This document shows positions 23,510 through 31,830 of a stretch of 34,995 nucleotides of DNA, in pieces. Origin of the DNA: Fusobacterium sp. (lineage in GTDB: Bacteria > Fusobacteriota > Fusobacteriia > Fusobacteriales > Fusobacteriaceae); contig JAHHSZ010000006.1 in the NCBI GenBank assembly GCA_020024915.1, positions 1 to 34,995 on the forward strand, written 5' to 3'. Every line of letters begins with the position of its first letter. Position 1 is the first letter of the stretch. Position numbers and translations under genes: made by a program. The notes under the pieces are model-generated. The model saw nothing but the letters and a program-made list of their open reading frames with translations. It was not told where the DNA came from and ran no database searches.

Positions 23510-26500
23510 TCATTTAAAATATTTAACTCCATTTTCAAATATCTTCTGCTCTTTATTTCCCATAATATTCTTAAATAGATTATTTCCAAATCTTTCTGTA
23601 TGTCCCATTTTCCCAAATACTCTTCCATCTGGAGATGTTATTCCCTCAATTGCAAATGTAGATCCATTAGGATTGAATCTAAACTCATTTGTTGGTTGCC
23701 CATCTAGGTTTACATATTGAGTTGCTACCTGGCCATTCTCAAATAGTTTTCTAACTACATCATCGCTTGCAAAGAATCTTCCTTCACCATGTGATACTGC
23801 TATTTCAAATTCTGAACCTGTCTCTATTCCAGCTAACCAAGGTGATTTGTTAGAAGTAACTTTAGTTGTTACCATTTGAGAAATATGTCTACCTATTTTA
23901 TTAAATGTCAATGTTGGTGAGTTTTCAGTTATCTTTCCTATCTCTCCATATGGTAAGAGTCCTGATTTTATGAGAGCTTGAAATCCATTACAAATTCCTA
24001 AAATAAGTCCATCTCTCTCTAAGAGCTTATGTATAGCTTCTGTTATCTTAGGGTTAGTTAATACAGTAGCTATAAATTTACCTGAACCATCTGGTTCATC
24101 TCCAGCACTGAATCCTCCTGGGAACATCAAGATTTGTGAATTATTTATCTCTTTTATCATCTTCTCTATGGAATCATTTATATACTCTTGATTTAAGTTT
24201 CTAAATACCAATATATTTGCCTCTGCTCCTGCTTTTTCAAATACTTTTGCAGAGTCATACTCACAGTTTGTTCCTGGGAAAGCTGGAACTAATACTCTTG
24301 GCTTAGCTATCTTATTTTTACATACCATGATCTCTTTTTTCTCATATGGTGTCCAAATATAGTTTTCAATTTTTTCAATTATCTCATGTGGAAATACTGG
24401 GAATAACTTATTTAGCCAAACTTTTTCTCCTTCACTCATATCAAGTGAAACATCTCCTACAACTACTTTATATTCTGGTATCGTCTCTCCCAATAATTGA
24501 ATATTCTCTCCAATTAATTCAACAGTTGACTCAATTACAAATGTTCCATATCCCAATTTAAATAGCTCATCACCTAAATCAAATATTTTTGCTCCTATTC
24601 TATTTCCAAATGTCATCTTACTGATAGCTTCTGCTATCCCACCATTTTTCAATGTAAGAGCCGAAATAATATTTTTTTCTACTATATTTTTATGCACAAA
24701 CTCAAAATTCTCTTTTAGCTCCTCTATATTAGGCATATAGTTTCCCAACATATGATGTTTTACTAAATAGATCTTATTTCCAGCTTTTTTGAACTCTGGT
24801 GATATTACAACACTTGCTTTAACAGGAGTTACTGCAAATGAGATCAATGTAGGTGGTACATGTATCTCATTAAATGTTCCACTCATTGAATCTTTTCCAC
24901 CAATAGCTGGTATTCCAAATCCTCTTTGTGCCTCTATTGTTCCTAATAAAGCTGAGAATGGTTTTCCCCAATTTTTAGAACTTTGTCCCAATTTTTGGAA
25001 ATACTCTTGAAATGATAATCTTACAGTTTTATAATCTCCACCTGCAGCTACTAATTTAGCCAAAGATTCAACTACTGCATAAGCTCCTCCATGGAATTGT
25101 GACCAAGAAGAAAGCACAGGATTGTACCCCCAAGTAATTGCAGAAGCTGTATCTGTCTCACCTTTTAATAGTGGTATCTTCTGTACACTTACATCTGTTG
25201 GTGTCATTTGATATCTTCCGCCAAATGGCATTAAAACTGTTGTAGCTCCTATTGTTGAGTCGAATATCTCCATTAATCCTTTTTGTGATGCTACATTTAA
25301 AGAAGAAAGCATATTATACCATCTCTCTTTTAAATCCTTACCTCCATAAGAAGATTTTATAAATGGACTCTCCTCTAAATTTACATTTTCTACTTCCACT
25401 TCAATCTCTTGAGTTACTCCATTAGTATCGAGAAACTCTCTAGATATGTCTACTATTTTCTTCCCTTTCCAATTCAATACAAGTCTGTTTGTATCAGTTA
25501 CTTCAGCTACTACTGTTGCCAATAAGTTCTCTCCATTTGCCAATTCTATAAATTTTTCTCTATCTTTAGCCTCGATCACTACTGCCATTCTCTCTTGCGA
25601 CTCTGATATTGCTAACTCTGTCCCACTAAGTCCAAAATATTTAGTAGGAATTACATCTAGATTTATATCAAGTCCTGAAGCTAACTCTCCTACTGCTACT
25701 GACACTCCTCCTGCACCAAAGTCATTACATTTCTTTATAAGCTTTGTAACTTCTGGATTTCTAAATAATCTCTGAATTTTTCTCTCTTCTGGTGCATTTC
25801 CTTTTTGTACCTCTGCTCCACAAAGTCTCAATGAATCATTGGTATGCTCTTTAGAAGATCCTGTTGCTCCACCACAACCATCTCTTCCTGTTTTTCCTCC
25901 TAGTAAGATTACTATATCTCCTTTTGAAGCATTTTCTCTTCTTATCCAGTTGGCTGGTACAGCTCCAACTACAGCTCCAACTTCCATTCTTTTAGCCTTA
26001 TATCCATCGTGATAGATCTCCGTCACGTGTCCAGTTGTCAATCCTATTTGATTTCCATAAGCTGAATATCCAGCTGCAGCTCCTGTAGTTATTTTCTTTT
26101 GAGGTAATTTTCCCTGTAATGTATCCTCTAATTTCTCCAATGGATTTCCAGAACCAGTAACTCTTATTGCTTGGTATACATACGATCTTCCAGATAGTGG
26201 ATCTCTTATAGCTCCTCCTAAACAAGTAGAAGCTCCTCCAAATGGTTCAATCTCAGTGGGGTGGTTGTGAGTCTCATTTTTAAACATAAGTAGCCATTTT
26301 TCTAATTTGCCATCTACATCCACATCTATATATACTGAACATGCATTTATTTCATCAGAAATTTCTAAATCATCTAGTTTTCCTGTCTTTCTCATCTCTT
26401 TTCCACAGATAGTTGCCATATCCATAAGTGACATATATTTCTTTTCAATCCTATCTTGATGTACAAATTTTCTAACTTTCACATATTTGTCAAAAGCTCT

Positions 26501-27238
26501 TTGTAAACTCTCTCCAAATTCACTCTTAGGGAATACAACATTTTTTATTCTTGTTTCAAATGTTGTATGTCTACAATGATCTGACCAATAAGTATCTAAT
26601 ACTTTTATCTCAGTTTCCGTTGGATTTCTTCTTTCAGTATTTTTGAAATAATCTTGAACAAAAGCTATATCTGCCAATGTCATTGCAAGATCAAGATCTT
26701 TTCTAAATTTCTCTAACTGATCTCTATCATACTCAATAAATTTATTAAATACAAGAACCTCTTGTACTCTCTCCCCCTCTTCTATTTCTAATTTTTCAAG
26801 AGATTTCTCTCTCATCTCCACAGGGTTAATATAATATTTTTTTACTCTTTCTAACTCAGAGTCTGAAAGCTTCCCTTCTAGTACTATTACCTTACCACTT
26901 GTTACTATTACATTCTCATTCCTATTTGAGATAAGATTTAAACATTGCATTGCTGAGTCAGCTCTTTGATCGAACTGTCCAGGTAAAAACTCCACTGCAA
27001 AATATTTTTCTTCATTTATTTCTAACTCCTCAGTTACTCTATCTGTAACTACTTCTGAAAAGATCAATTTTTTCGCAGCCTCTAACTCTGATTTCTCTAT
27101 TCCAAATATATCATAGCAATTGATCAATCTTATTTTTTTCAATCCTGTCAACTGTAAACTTTCTTTTAACTCATTTTCAAGTCTTTTTGCCTCTAAATCA
27201 AAGTTCTGTTTTTTCTCAACAAAAATACGATAATTCAT
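23510..27238 (-). CDS. purL: FGAM synthase PurL, single-chain large form
   Basis: 1242 aa from the ATG at 27238 (MNYRIFVEKK), which has AGGAGG 5 nt upstream; an upstream ATG at 27280 lacks one. It converts FGAR to FGAM with glutamine and ATP (fourth step). It is the proteobacterial-style fused enzyme: an N-terminal PurS-like domain, a linker with SDHCRHTTFET, tandem ATP-binding synthetase domains (FKNETHNHPTEIEPFGGA; GKDSMSGTF), and a C-terminal glutaminase. The glutaminase has PGGFSAGDEPDG, the nucleophile Cys in LGICNGFQ and SHGEGRF. Separate purS and purQ are therefore not needed. It lies 47 nt after fhs. Confidence 0.96.
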   Translation of the reverse strand: MNYRIFVEKKQNFDLEAKRLENELKESLQLTGLKKIRLINCYDIFGIEKSELEAAKKLIFSEVVTDRVTEELEINEEKYFAVEFLPGQFDQRADSAMQCLNLISNRNENVIVTSGKVIVLEGKLSDSELERVKKYYINPVEMREKSLEKLEIEEGERVQEVLVFNKFIEYDRDQLEKFRKDLDLAMTLADIAFVQDYFKNTERRNPTETEIKVLDTYWSDHCRHTTFETRIKNVVFPKSEFGESLQRAFDKYVKVRKFVHQDRIEKKYMSLMDMATICGKEMRKTGKLDDLEISDEINACSVYIDVDVDGKLEKWLLMFKNETHNHPTEIEPFGGASTCLGGAIRDPLSGRSYVYQAIRVTGSGNPLEKLEDTLQGKLPQKKITTGAAAGYSAYGNQIGLTTGHVTEIYHDGYKAKRMEVGAVVGAVPANWIRRENASKGDIVILLGGKTGRDGCGGATGSSKEHTNDSLRLCGAEVQKGNAPEERKIQRLFRNPEVTKLIKKCNDFGAGGVSVAVGELASGLDINLDVIPTKYFGLSGTELAISESQERMAVVIEAKDREKFIELANGENLLATVVAEVTDTNRLVLNWKGKKIVDISREFLDTNGVTQEIEVEVENVNLEESPFIKSSYGGKDLKERWYNMLSSLNVASQKGLMEIFDSTIGATTVLMPFGGRYQMTPTDVSVQKIPLLKGETDTASAITWGYNPVLSSWSQFHGGAYAVVESLAKLVAAGGDYKTVRLSFQEYFQKLGQSSKNWGKPFSALLGTIEAQRGFGIPAIGGKDSMSGTFNEIHVPPTLISFAVTPVKASVVISPEFKKAGNKIYLVKHHMLGNYMPNIEELKENFEFVHKNIVEKNIISALTLKNGGIAEAISKMTFGNRIGAKIFDLGDELFKLGYGTFVIESTVELIGENIQLLGETIPEYKVVVGDVSLDMSEGEKVWLNKLFPVFPHEIIEKIENYIWTPYEKKEIMVCKNKIAKPRVLVPAFPGTNCEYDSAKVFEKAGAEANILVFRNLNQEYINDSIEKMIKEINNSQILMFPGGFSAGDEPDGSGKFIATVLTNPKITEAIHKLLERDGLILGICNGFQALIKSGLLPYGEIGKITENSPTLTFNKIGRHISQMVTTKVTSNKSPWLAGIETGSEFEIAVSHGEGRFFASDDVVRKLFENGQVATQYVNLDGQPTNEFRFNPNGSTFAIEGITSPDGRVFGKMGHTERFGNNLFKNIMGNKEQKIFENGVKYFK

Positions 27239-27284
27239 TTTTCCTCCTGAAAATTTTAATATAGATTCCTTTTTAATCACTTAT

Positions 27285-28949
27285 TTAAAATAGTCCCTCT
27301 ATTTTCCCATTCTCATCTATGTCTATCAACTCTGCTGCTGGTTTTTTAGGCAGTCCTGGCATGTCTATTATATCTCCTGCCATAGCAACAATAAATCCTG
27401 CTCCTGCTGAGATTCTCAACTCATTTATAGTTACTGTAAATCCTGTTGGTCTTCCTATTAATGAAGCATTATCTGATAAAGATTTTTGAGTTTTTGACAC
27501 ACAAACTGGTAATTTTCCATATCCTAGTTCATCTATTATCTTTAGCATCTTTTTAGCTCCACTGCTAAACTCTACTCCCTCACCTCCATATATCTCTTTA
27601 GCTATCAACTCTATTTTCTCTTTTATACTCAATTCTAATGAATACAGTGGTTTATACTCATCTTTTCCCTTTTCAATCTGTTCTAGCACTTGGTTGGCAA
27701 GATTGATTCCTCCCTCTCCACCTTTTGCCCAAACATCACATAGAGCAACTGGAACTTCCTGCTTTTTACAGTGCTCCTCTATATATTTTAACTCTCTGTC
27801 TGTATCACTAACAAATCTATTGATAGCTACAACTACTGGTAGACCATATTTTTTCATATTCTCAATATGCTTATCTAAGTTCGTAATTCCTTTTTCTAGA
27901 GCTTCTAAACTCTCCTCTGAAAGCTCCTTCAATCCACCGTGATGTTTTAAAGCTCTAACTGTTGCAACTATGACAACACAATTAGGCTTTAAATTTCCTT
28001 TTCTACACTTTATATCTAAAAATTTTTCTGCTCCTAAATCTGCAGCAAATCCAGCTTCTGTTACTACATAATCTGAAAGTTTCAATGCTAATTTAGTTGC
28101 CAGTATTGAGTTACAGCCGTGAGCTATATTAGCAAATGGTCCACCATGAATAAATACTGGTGTATTTTCTAATGTCTGTACTAAATTTGGTTTTAAAGCT
28201 TCTTTTAATAGTGCTGTTACAGCTCCCTCTATCTTCAAATCTCCTACTGTTAGAGCTTTTCCATCTCTAGAATAACCAAACATCATATTTTTTACCTTAT
28301 CTTTTAAATCCATAAGTGAATTAGCTAAACATAAAGCTGCCATTATTTCTGAAGCAACAGTAATCTGGAATGATGATTCTCTTGGAATTCCATTAGTTTT
28401 TCCACCTAAGCCTATCACTATATCTCTTAATGCTCTATCATTCATATCAACTACCCTCTTCCACGTAATTTTTGTTAAGTCAATATTTAAAGCATTTCCT
28501 GAGTTAATATGATTATCTATACAAGCTGCAATCAAATTGTGTGCAACACCTATTGCATGAAGATCTCCTGTAAAATGGAGATTTATATCTTCCATAGGAA
28601 TGACTTGAGAATAGCCGCCACCAGTAGCCCCTCCTTTCATTCCAAAAACAGGTCCTAATGATGGTTCTCTTAATGCAGCTATGGATGATTTTCCAAGTTT
28701 ATTTAAAGCTTGTGTCAATCCAACTGTTACTGTTGATTTTCCTTCTCCAGCAGGTGTAGGTGTAATTGCTGTCACCAATATCAATTTTCCGTCTTTTTTA
28801 TCCTGTAACTCTTTTAATACTTTTAGATCTACTTTTGCTTTATATTTTCCATACTGTTCAATACTATCTTCACTAAGTCCTATCTTTTTAGCTATCTCCA
28901 TAATATTTTGAATTTTTGCTTCCTGTGCTATTTGAATATCAGTCTTCAA
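27285..28949 (-). CDS. fhs: Formate-tetrahydrofolate ligase Fhs
   Basis: 554 aa, normal length. It makes 10-formyl-THF from formate, THF and ATP. The ATP loop TPAGEGKSTVTVGL (about residues 65-78), the FGMKGGATGGGYSQVIPMEDINLHF region cut by family-specific residues, FIHGGPFANIAHG and PVVVAINRF are diagnostic. The start is TTG at 28949 behind a strong GGAGGG site; no ATG is available at suitable distance. It heads the purine operon, directly after a leader with a guanine-class riboswitch and a terminator. This fits its supply of formyl groups to PurN and PurH. Confidence 0.95.
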   Translation of the reverse strand: MKTDIQIAQEAKIQNIMEIAKKIGLSEDSIEQYGKYKAKVDLKVLKELQDKKDGKLILVTAITPTPAGEGKSTVTVGLTQALNKLGKSSIAALREPSLGPVFGMKGGATGGGYSQVIPMEDINLHFTGDLHAIGVAHNLIAACIDNHINSGNALNIDLTKITWKRVVDMNDRALRDIVIGLGGKTNGIPRESSFQITVASEIMAALCLANSLMDLKDKVKNMMFGYSRDGKALTVGDLKIEGAVTALLKEALKPNLVQTLENTPVFIHGGPFANIAHGCNSILATKLALKLSDYVVTEAGFAADLGAEKFLDIKCRKGNLKPNCVVIVATVRALKHHGGLKELSEESLEALEKGITNLDKHIENMKKYGLPVVVAINRFVSDTDRELKYIEEHCKKQEVPVALCDVWAKGGEGGINLANQVLEQIEKGKDEYKPLYSLELSIKEKIELIAKEIYGGEGVEFSSGAKKMLKIIDELGYGKLPVCVSKTQKSLSDNASLIGRPTGFTVTINELRISAGAGFIVAMAGDIIDMPGLPKKPAAELIDIDENGKIEGLF

Positions 28950-28978
28950 TTTTTTCCCTCCTCAAATTTTTCTAAATT

Positions 28979-29025
28979 AAAAAGATCTAAGTACACACCA
29001 ATGCTTTACATCAGTACACACTTAG
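28979..29025 (-). terminator. Attenuator terminator of the purine operon
   Basis: On the minus strand CTAAGTGTGTACTGATG (29025-29009) pairs over all 17 positions with 29003-28987, counting seven G-U pairs, around a TAAAG loop. ATCTTTTT (28986-28979) follows. The stop codon of the purine leader ORF lies inside the 5' arm. It ends 30 nt before the fhs start. Confidence 0.82.
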
Positions 29026-29121
29026 ACCATTAATTTCTCCTATTCTTATATTTACAACTATGCCTTTGTTAAATTTCAGAGTATGTATTATATTTCTTTT
29101 CTTCTTTTTAACAAATAGCAT
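29011..29121 (-). CDS. Putative purine operon leader peptide
   Basis: An unannotated 36-codon frame, MLFVKKKKRN to NGLSVY. Its ATG follows GGAGGAGAGAA, a strong site with good spacing. The TGA stop (29013-29011) lies in the 5' arm of the purine operon terminator, so a terminating ribosome would block hairpin formation. The RNA has a run of 17 purines (29109-29093). The arrangement copies the pyr leader in this window. I infer attenuation in which slow transcription of purine-rich RNA, when ATP or GTP is low, lets the ribosome prevent termination. A purely structural or riboswitch-only role is possible. Confidence in translation is moderate. Confidence 0.62.
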   Translation of the reverse strand: MLFVKKKKRNIIHTLKFNKGIVVNIRIGEINGLSVY

Positions 29122-29186
29122 TTCTCTCCTCCATAGCATTTTCATATATACCAAAAGGAATGACAAAAAAGCATCTTGCCAAACAA

Positions 29187-29249
29187 CTCATAGCGGTTAA
29201 TTTAAGGTCAACCGTAGAAACTCCTGACCATATTACAGGTATATATGAG
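29187..29249 (-). promoter_or_regulatory. Purine riboswitch aptamer, guanine-type specificity base
   Basis: On the minus strand P1 is CUCAUA (29249-29244) with UAUGAG (29192-29187). P2 is CCUG/CAGG with loop AAUAUGG, J2/3 is AGUUUCUA, and P3 is CGGUUGA with UUAACCG (7 bp) around loop CCUUAAA. The base at the position equivalent to 74 of the Bacillus xpt aptamer is C, the guanine/hypoxanthine type. The base equivalent to A73 appears to be G. Binding should reduce purine operon transcription. A weak candidate terminator (GGCA/UGCU then T6) follows at about 29165-29181. Confidence 0.88.
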
Positions 29250-29271
29250 ATATATTTTCTTCTATATATCT

Positions 29272-29300
29272 AGAATAACATAAAAGTTGATTTTTGTCAA
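29272..29300 (-). promoter_or_regulatory. Promoter of the purine operon
   Basis: On the minus strand a perfect TTGACA (29300-29295), a 17-bp spacer and TATTCT (29277-29272) preceded by TGT (extended -10). The start near 29265 places the riboswitch at the very 5' end. The 58 bp between here and aroQ show only A/T-rich sequence. Confidence 0.75.
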
Positions 29301-29358
29301 AACAAAAACTTTTTTATATTTTTTTTAATGTTCTTTATGATTTTTTTGTTCTTATTTC

Positions 29359-29799
29359 TTACTCTTTACTAAATATATGACAAAAATATTCTAATCCTAT
29401 CACATAACTATCAACACCTAATCCAGATACCTGTCCTATACAAGCTGCAGCTGTATAAGATATTTTTCTAAACTCTTCTCTTTTATAGATATTTGAAAGG
29501 TGTACCTCCAACGTTGGAATCTCTATACTTTTTATAGCATCAAATAAGGCTATGGAAGTGTGAGTATACGCTCCTGGATTTATAATTATCCCATCATATT
29601 TTTCAAAGTATGCTCTTTGTAAAATATTGATCATCTCACCTTCAATATTACTTTGAAAAATATCTAAACTTATCCCTTTCCTTTTTGCTATATCTTTCAA
29701 ATAATTACACATATCTGTATAATTTTGATATCCATATACCTCCTTCTCTCTTATCCCTAAAAAATTTATATTTGGACCATTTAATACCATTATTTTCAT
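29359..29799 (-). CDS. aroQ: Type II 3-dehydroquinate dehydratase AroQ
   Basis: 146 aa, the usual size of the dodecameric type II enzyme. It dehydrates 3-dehydroquinate in the shikimate pathway. NGPNINFLGIREKEVYG carries Arg17 and the catalytic Tyr22, IINPGAYTHTS contains Asn/Ala-Tyr-Thr substrate contacts and the catalytic-region His, and VHLSNIYKREEFRKISY is the conserved strand with its Arg. The ATG follows GGGGAG and overlaps the aroE stop by 4 nt. Last gene of the aroC-aroE-aroQ operon. Confidence 0.94.
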   Translation of the reverse strand: MKIMVLNGPNINFLGIREKEVYGYQNYTDMCNYLKDIAKRKGISLDIFQSNIEGEMINILQRAYFEKYDGIIINPGAYTHTSIALFDAIKSIEIPTLEVHLSNIYKREEFRKISYTAAACIGQVSGLGVDSYVIGLEYFCHIFSKE

Positions 29800-30617
29800 A
29801 ATTTTTCTCCCCTTAGCTCCCTTTCTACCAACTCTTCTAACTCCTCTACCAAAGCTCTATCTACCTTGATCCCCTTCCAAACTTCATCACTTTTAATAGC
29901 TTGATTCACTAACATTGAAACCCCATTCACACATTTTAATCCATTTTTTCTTGCCAATCTTAAAAATTCTGTATCTACTGGATTATATATTAAGTCTATA
30001 GCCACATCAAAACGTTTTAATATATCCTCAGTTACAGGTGAATTAAGAGTATTTGGATACATTCCCACTGGAGTTGTATTTATCAAAATTTCTCCTCCTA
30101 TTATATCCTCATAAGAGACCACTGTTATATCTCTAAACTTTCTCTTTAATTCAGTTTTTTTGCTCTCTACATCTCTAGTTACAACAACTATCTCCTTAGC
30201 TCCTAGATTACTTAAAGCTACAATTACTGATTTAGCAGCTCCTCCACTCCCCAACAGATAACAACTCTTCTTACTTATCTCCACACTATGCTCCTCTAAC
30301 ATCTTTATAAATCCAAAATAATCACTGTTGTAACCATAAGATTTTCCATCTTCTATCCTTACTAAATTGACAGCTCCTATCTTTTTAACCTCTTCTGATA
30401 TATAATCTAGCTCCTCTAATAATACTTCTTTGTATGGAATTGTAATATTAAATCCTGCAACATCTTCAGCTCTCAATTTTTTTAAAATATCTTTTTCATT
30501 CTCTATCTCATATAAAGAGTACTCTCCTGATAACTTTAATTTCTGAAATACATAGTTATGGATCAATGGCGATAGTGAATGTCCCAATTTTTTTCCAACA
30601 AGACCGTACTTACTCAT
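29796..30617 (-). CDS. aroE: Shikimate dehydrogenase AroE
   Basis: 273 aa from the ATG at 30617 (MSKYGLVGKKLGHSLSPLIH), which has a GGAGG site 6 nt upstream; the frame also opens at 30635. It reduces 3-dehydroshikimate with NADPH. The SLSP substrate motif, the NITIPYKE loop with catalytic Lys, GAVNLV, the NADP loop LLGSGGAAKSV and the final GVSMLVNQA are all present. It overlaps the end of aroC by 8 nt and the start of aroQ by 4 nt, so the three genes are tightly coupled. Confidence 0.94.
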   Translation of the reverse strand: MSKYGLVGKKLGHSLSPLIHNYVFQKLKLSGEYSLYEIENEKDILKKLRAEDVAGFNITIPYKEVLLEELDYISEEVKKIGAVNLVRIEDGKSYGYNSDYFGFIKMLEEHSVEISKKSCYLLGSGGAAKSVIVALSNLGAKEIVVVTRDVESKKTELKRKFRDITVVSYEDIIGGEILINTTPVGMYPNTLNSPVTEDILKRFDVAIDLIYNPVDTEFLRLARKNGLKCVNGVSMLVNQAIKSDEVWKGIKVDRALVEELEELVERELRGEKL

Positions 30618-31704
30618 ATTTTCCTCCATTTTCAAATATTTTATCCAATAAAGCTATAGCCATAATAGCCTCTATCACTACAACAGCTCTAGGAACTATA
30701 CATGGATCATGTCTTCCCTCTATTAAAAGCTTACAATTCTCTCCACTCCTCACATTTACTGTATTTTGCTCCTTTGATATGGAAGGAGTTGGCTTTATAG
30801 CAACTTTAAAAGATATTGGCATCCCATTTGAAATCCCACCAAGTATACCTCCATTATTATTAGTTAAAGTTTCTACTTTTCCTTCACTATAATGATATTG
30901 ATCATTCACTTCAGAGCCATAATATCTTGTCATATCAAAACCACTTCCAAACTCAATCCCCTTAACTGCAGGAATTGAAAAAGCTAAATGTGCAATTGTA
31001 CTTTCTAATGAATCAAAAAAAGGTTCTCCTATTCCACTTGAAACTCCAATAGCATAACAACTTATCGTTCCTCCTACTGAATCTCCCGCAACTCTTGCTT
31101 TCTCAATCTCATCTTTTACCTCTTTAATTTTTTCATCATCAATAATTGCCATCTCTTTATCAGCTAATTTTTTAAACATCTCTTTACTTAACTCTTCTTT
31201 AGTTAACCTTTCTATCTCAATCTCCTTTATACTAGTAATTTGAGCTCCAACATATATATTTTTTTGAGCTAGTATCATCTTTGCTACACTTCCTGCAAAA
31301 ACAATAGGTGCTGTAATTCGCCCTGAAAAGTGACCTCCTCCCCTTACATCATTATATCCACGATACTTTATATATGCTGGATAATCACTGTGGCTAGGTC
31401 TCATCATAATTTTTAGATCTGAATAATCTTTAGATTTTTTATCCTCATTTCTTATTATGACACACATAGGTGCTCCAGTAGTCCTTCCTTCATAAATCCC
31501 ACTCAAAATTTCATATCCATCACTCTCTTTTCTCTGTGTTGAAAATCTATTTTTTCCTGGTGCTCTTCTTTGCATCTCTTTTTCTATATAATCATCTATT
31601 ATCTCTATTCCAGCTGGTAATCCATCAATATTTATCCCAATAGCTTTTCCATGTGACTCTCCAAAAATTGACAATCTAATAGTTTCTCCCCAATTAGCTC
31701 CCAT
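30610..31704 (-). CDS. aroC: Chorismate synthase AroC
   Basis: 364 aa from the ATG at 31704 (MGANWGETIRLSIFGESHG), which follows AAGGAGACAG; the frame opens 5 codons earlier. It converts EPSP to chorismate using reduced FMN. Seen are GESHGKAIGINIDGLPAG, RRAPGKNRFSTQRKESD, SHSDYPAY and the C-terminal RHDPCIVPRAVVVIEA. The FMN region reads RGGGHFSGRITA rather than the GGGRSSARET of E. coli, a known variant among Gram-positive-like anaerobes. It is the first gene of the operon, with a TATAAT box (31741-31736, extended -10) upstream. Confidence 0.94.
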   Translation of the reverse strand: MGANWGETIRLSIFGESHGKAIGINIDGLPAGIEIIDDYIEKEMQRRAPGKNRFSTQRKESDGYEILSGIYEGRTTGAPMCVIIRNEDKKSKDYSDLKIMMRPSHSDYPAYIKYRGYNDVRGGGHFSGRITAPIVFAGSVAKMILAQKNIYVGAQITSIKEIEIERLTKEELSKEMFKKLADKEMAIIDDEKIKEVKDEIEKARVAGDSVGGTISCYAIGVSSGIGEPFFDSLESTIAHLAFSIPAVKGIEFGSGFDMTRYYGSEVNDQYHYSEGKVETLTNNNGGILGGISNGMPISFKVAIKPTPSISKEQNTVNVRSGENCKLLIEGRHDPCIVPRAVVVIEAIMAIALLDKIFENGGKYE

Positions 31705-31735
31705 CTCTGTCTCCTTCATTTCTGTTATTAATATA

Positions 31736-31745
31736 ATTATACCAT
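31736..31745 (-). promoter_or_regulatory. Extended -10 promoter of aroCEQ
   Basis: On the minus strand ATGGTATAAT (31745-31736), an extended -10 with a perfect TATAAT. No strong -35 is visible. It is back-to-back with the promoter of the gene at 31831. Confidence 0.5.
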
Positions 31746-31771
31746 ATTTTACATTATAAACTAAAATTTTA

Positions 31772-31799
31772 TTGTGTATTTTTTTTTATGTGTTATAAT
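31772..31799 (+). promoter_or_regulatory. Predicted promoter of the surface protein gene
   Basis: TTGTGT (31772-31777), a 16-bp spacer and TATAAT (31794-31799) with extended -10 TGT. Confidence 0.55.
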
Positions 31800-31830
31800 A
31801 TATCTAATTCTATTTAGGAGGAGAATTTTT

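Noticed and set aside
28950..29358. T-box or tandem aptamers upstream of fhs
   Set aside because: No T-box sequence and no second aptamer; one purine aptamer plus a leader ORF account for the structure.
31774..31830. N-terminal extension of the surface protein (MYFFLCVIIYL...)
   Set aside because: It overlaps the predicted -35/-10 region; the ATG at 31831 follows AGGAGG and starts a signal peptide.
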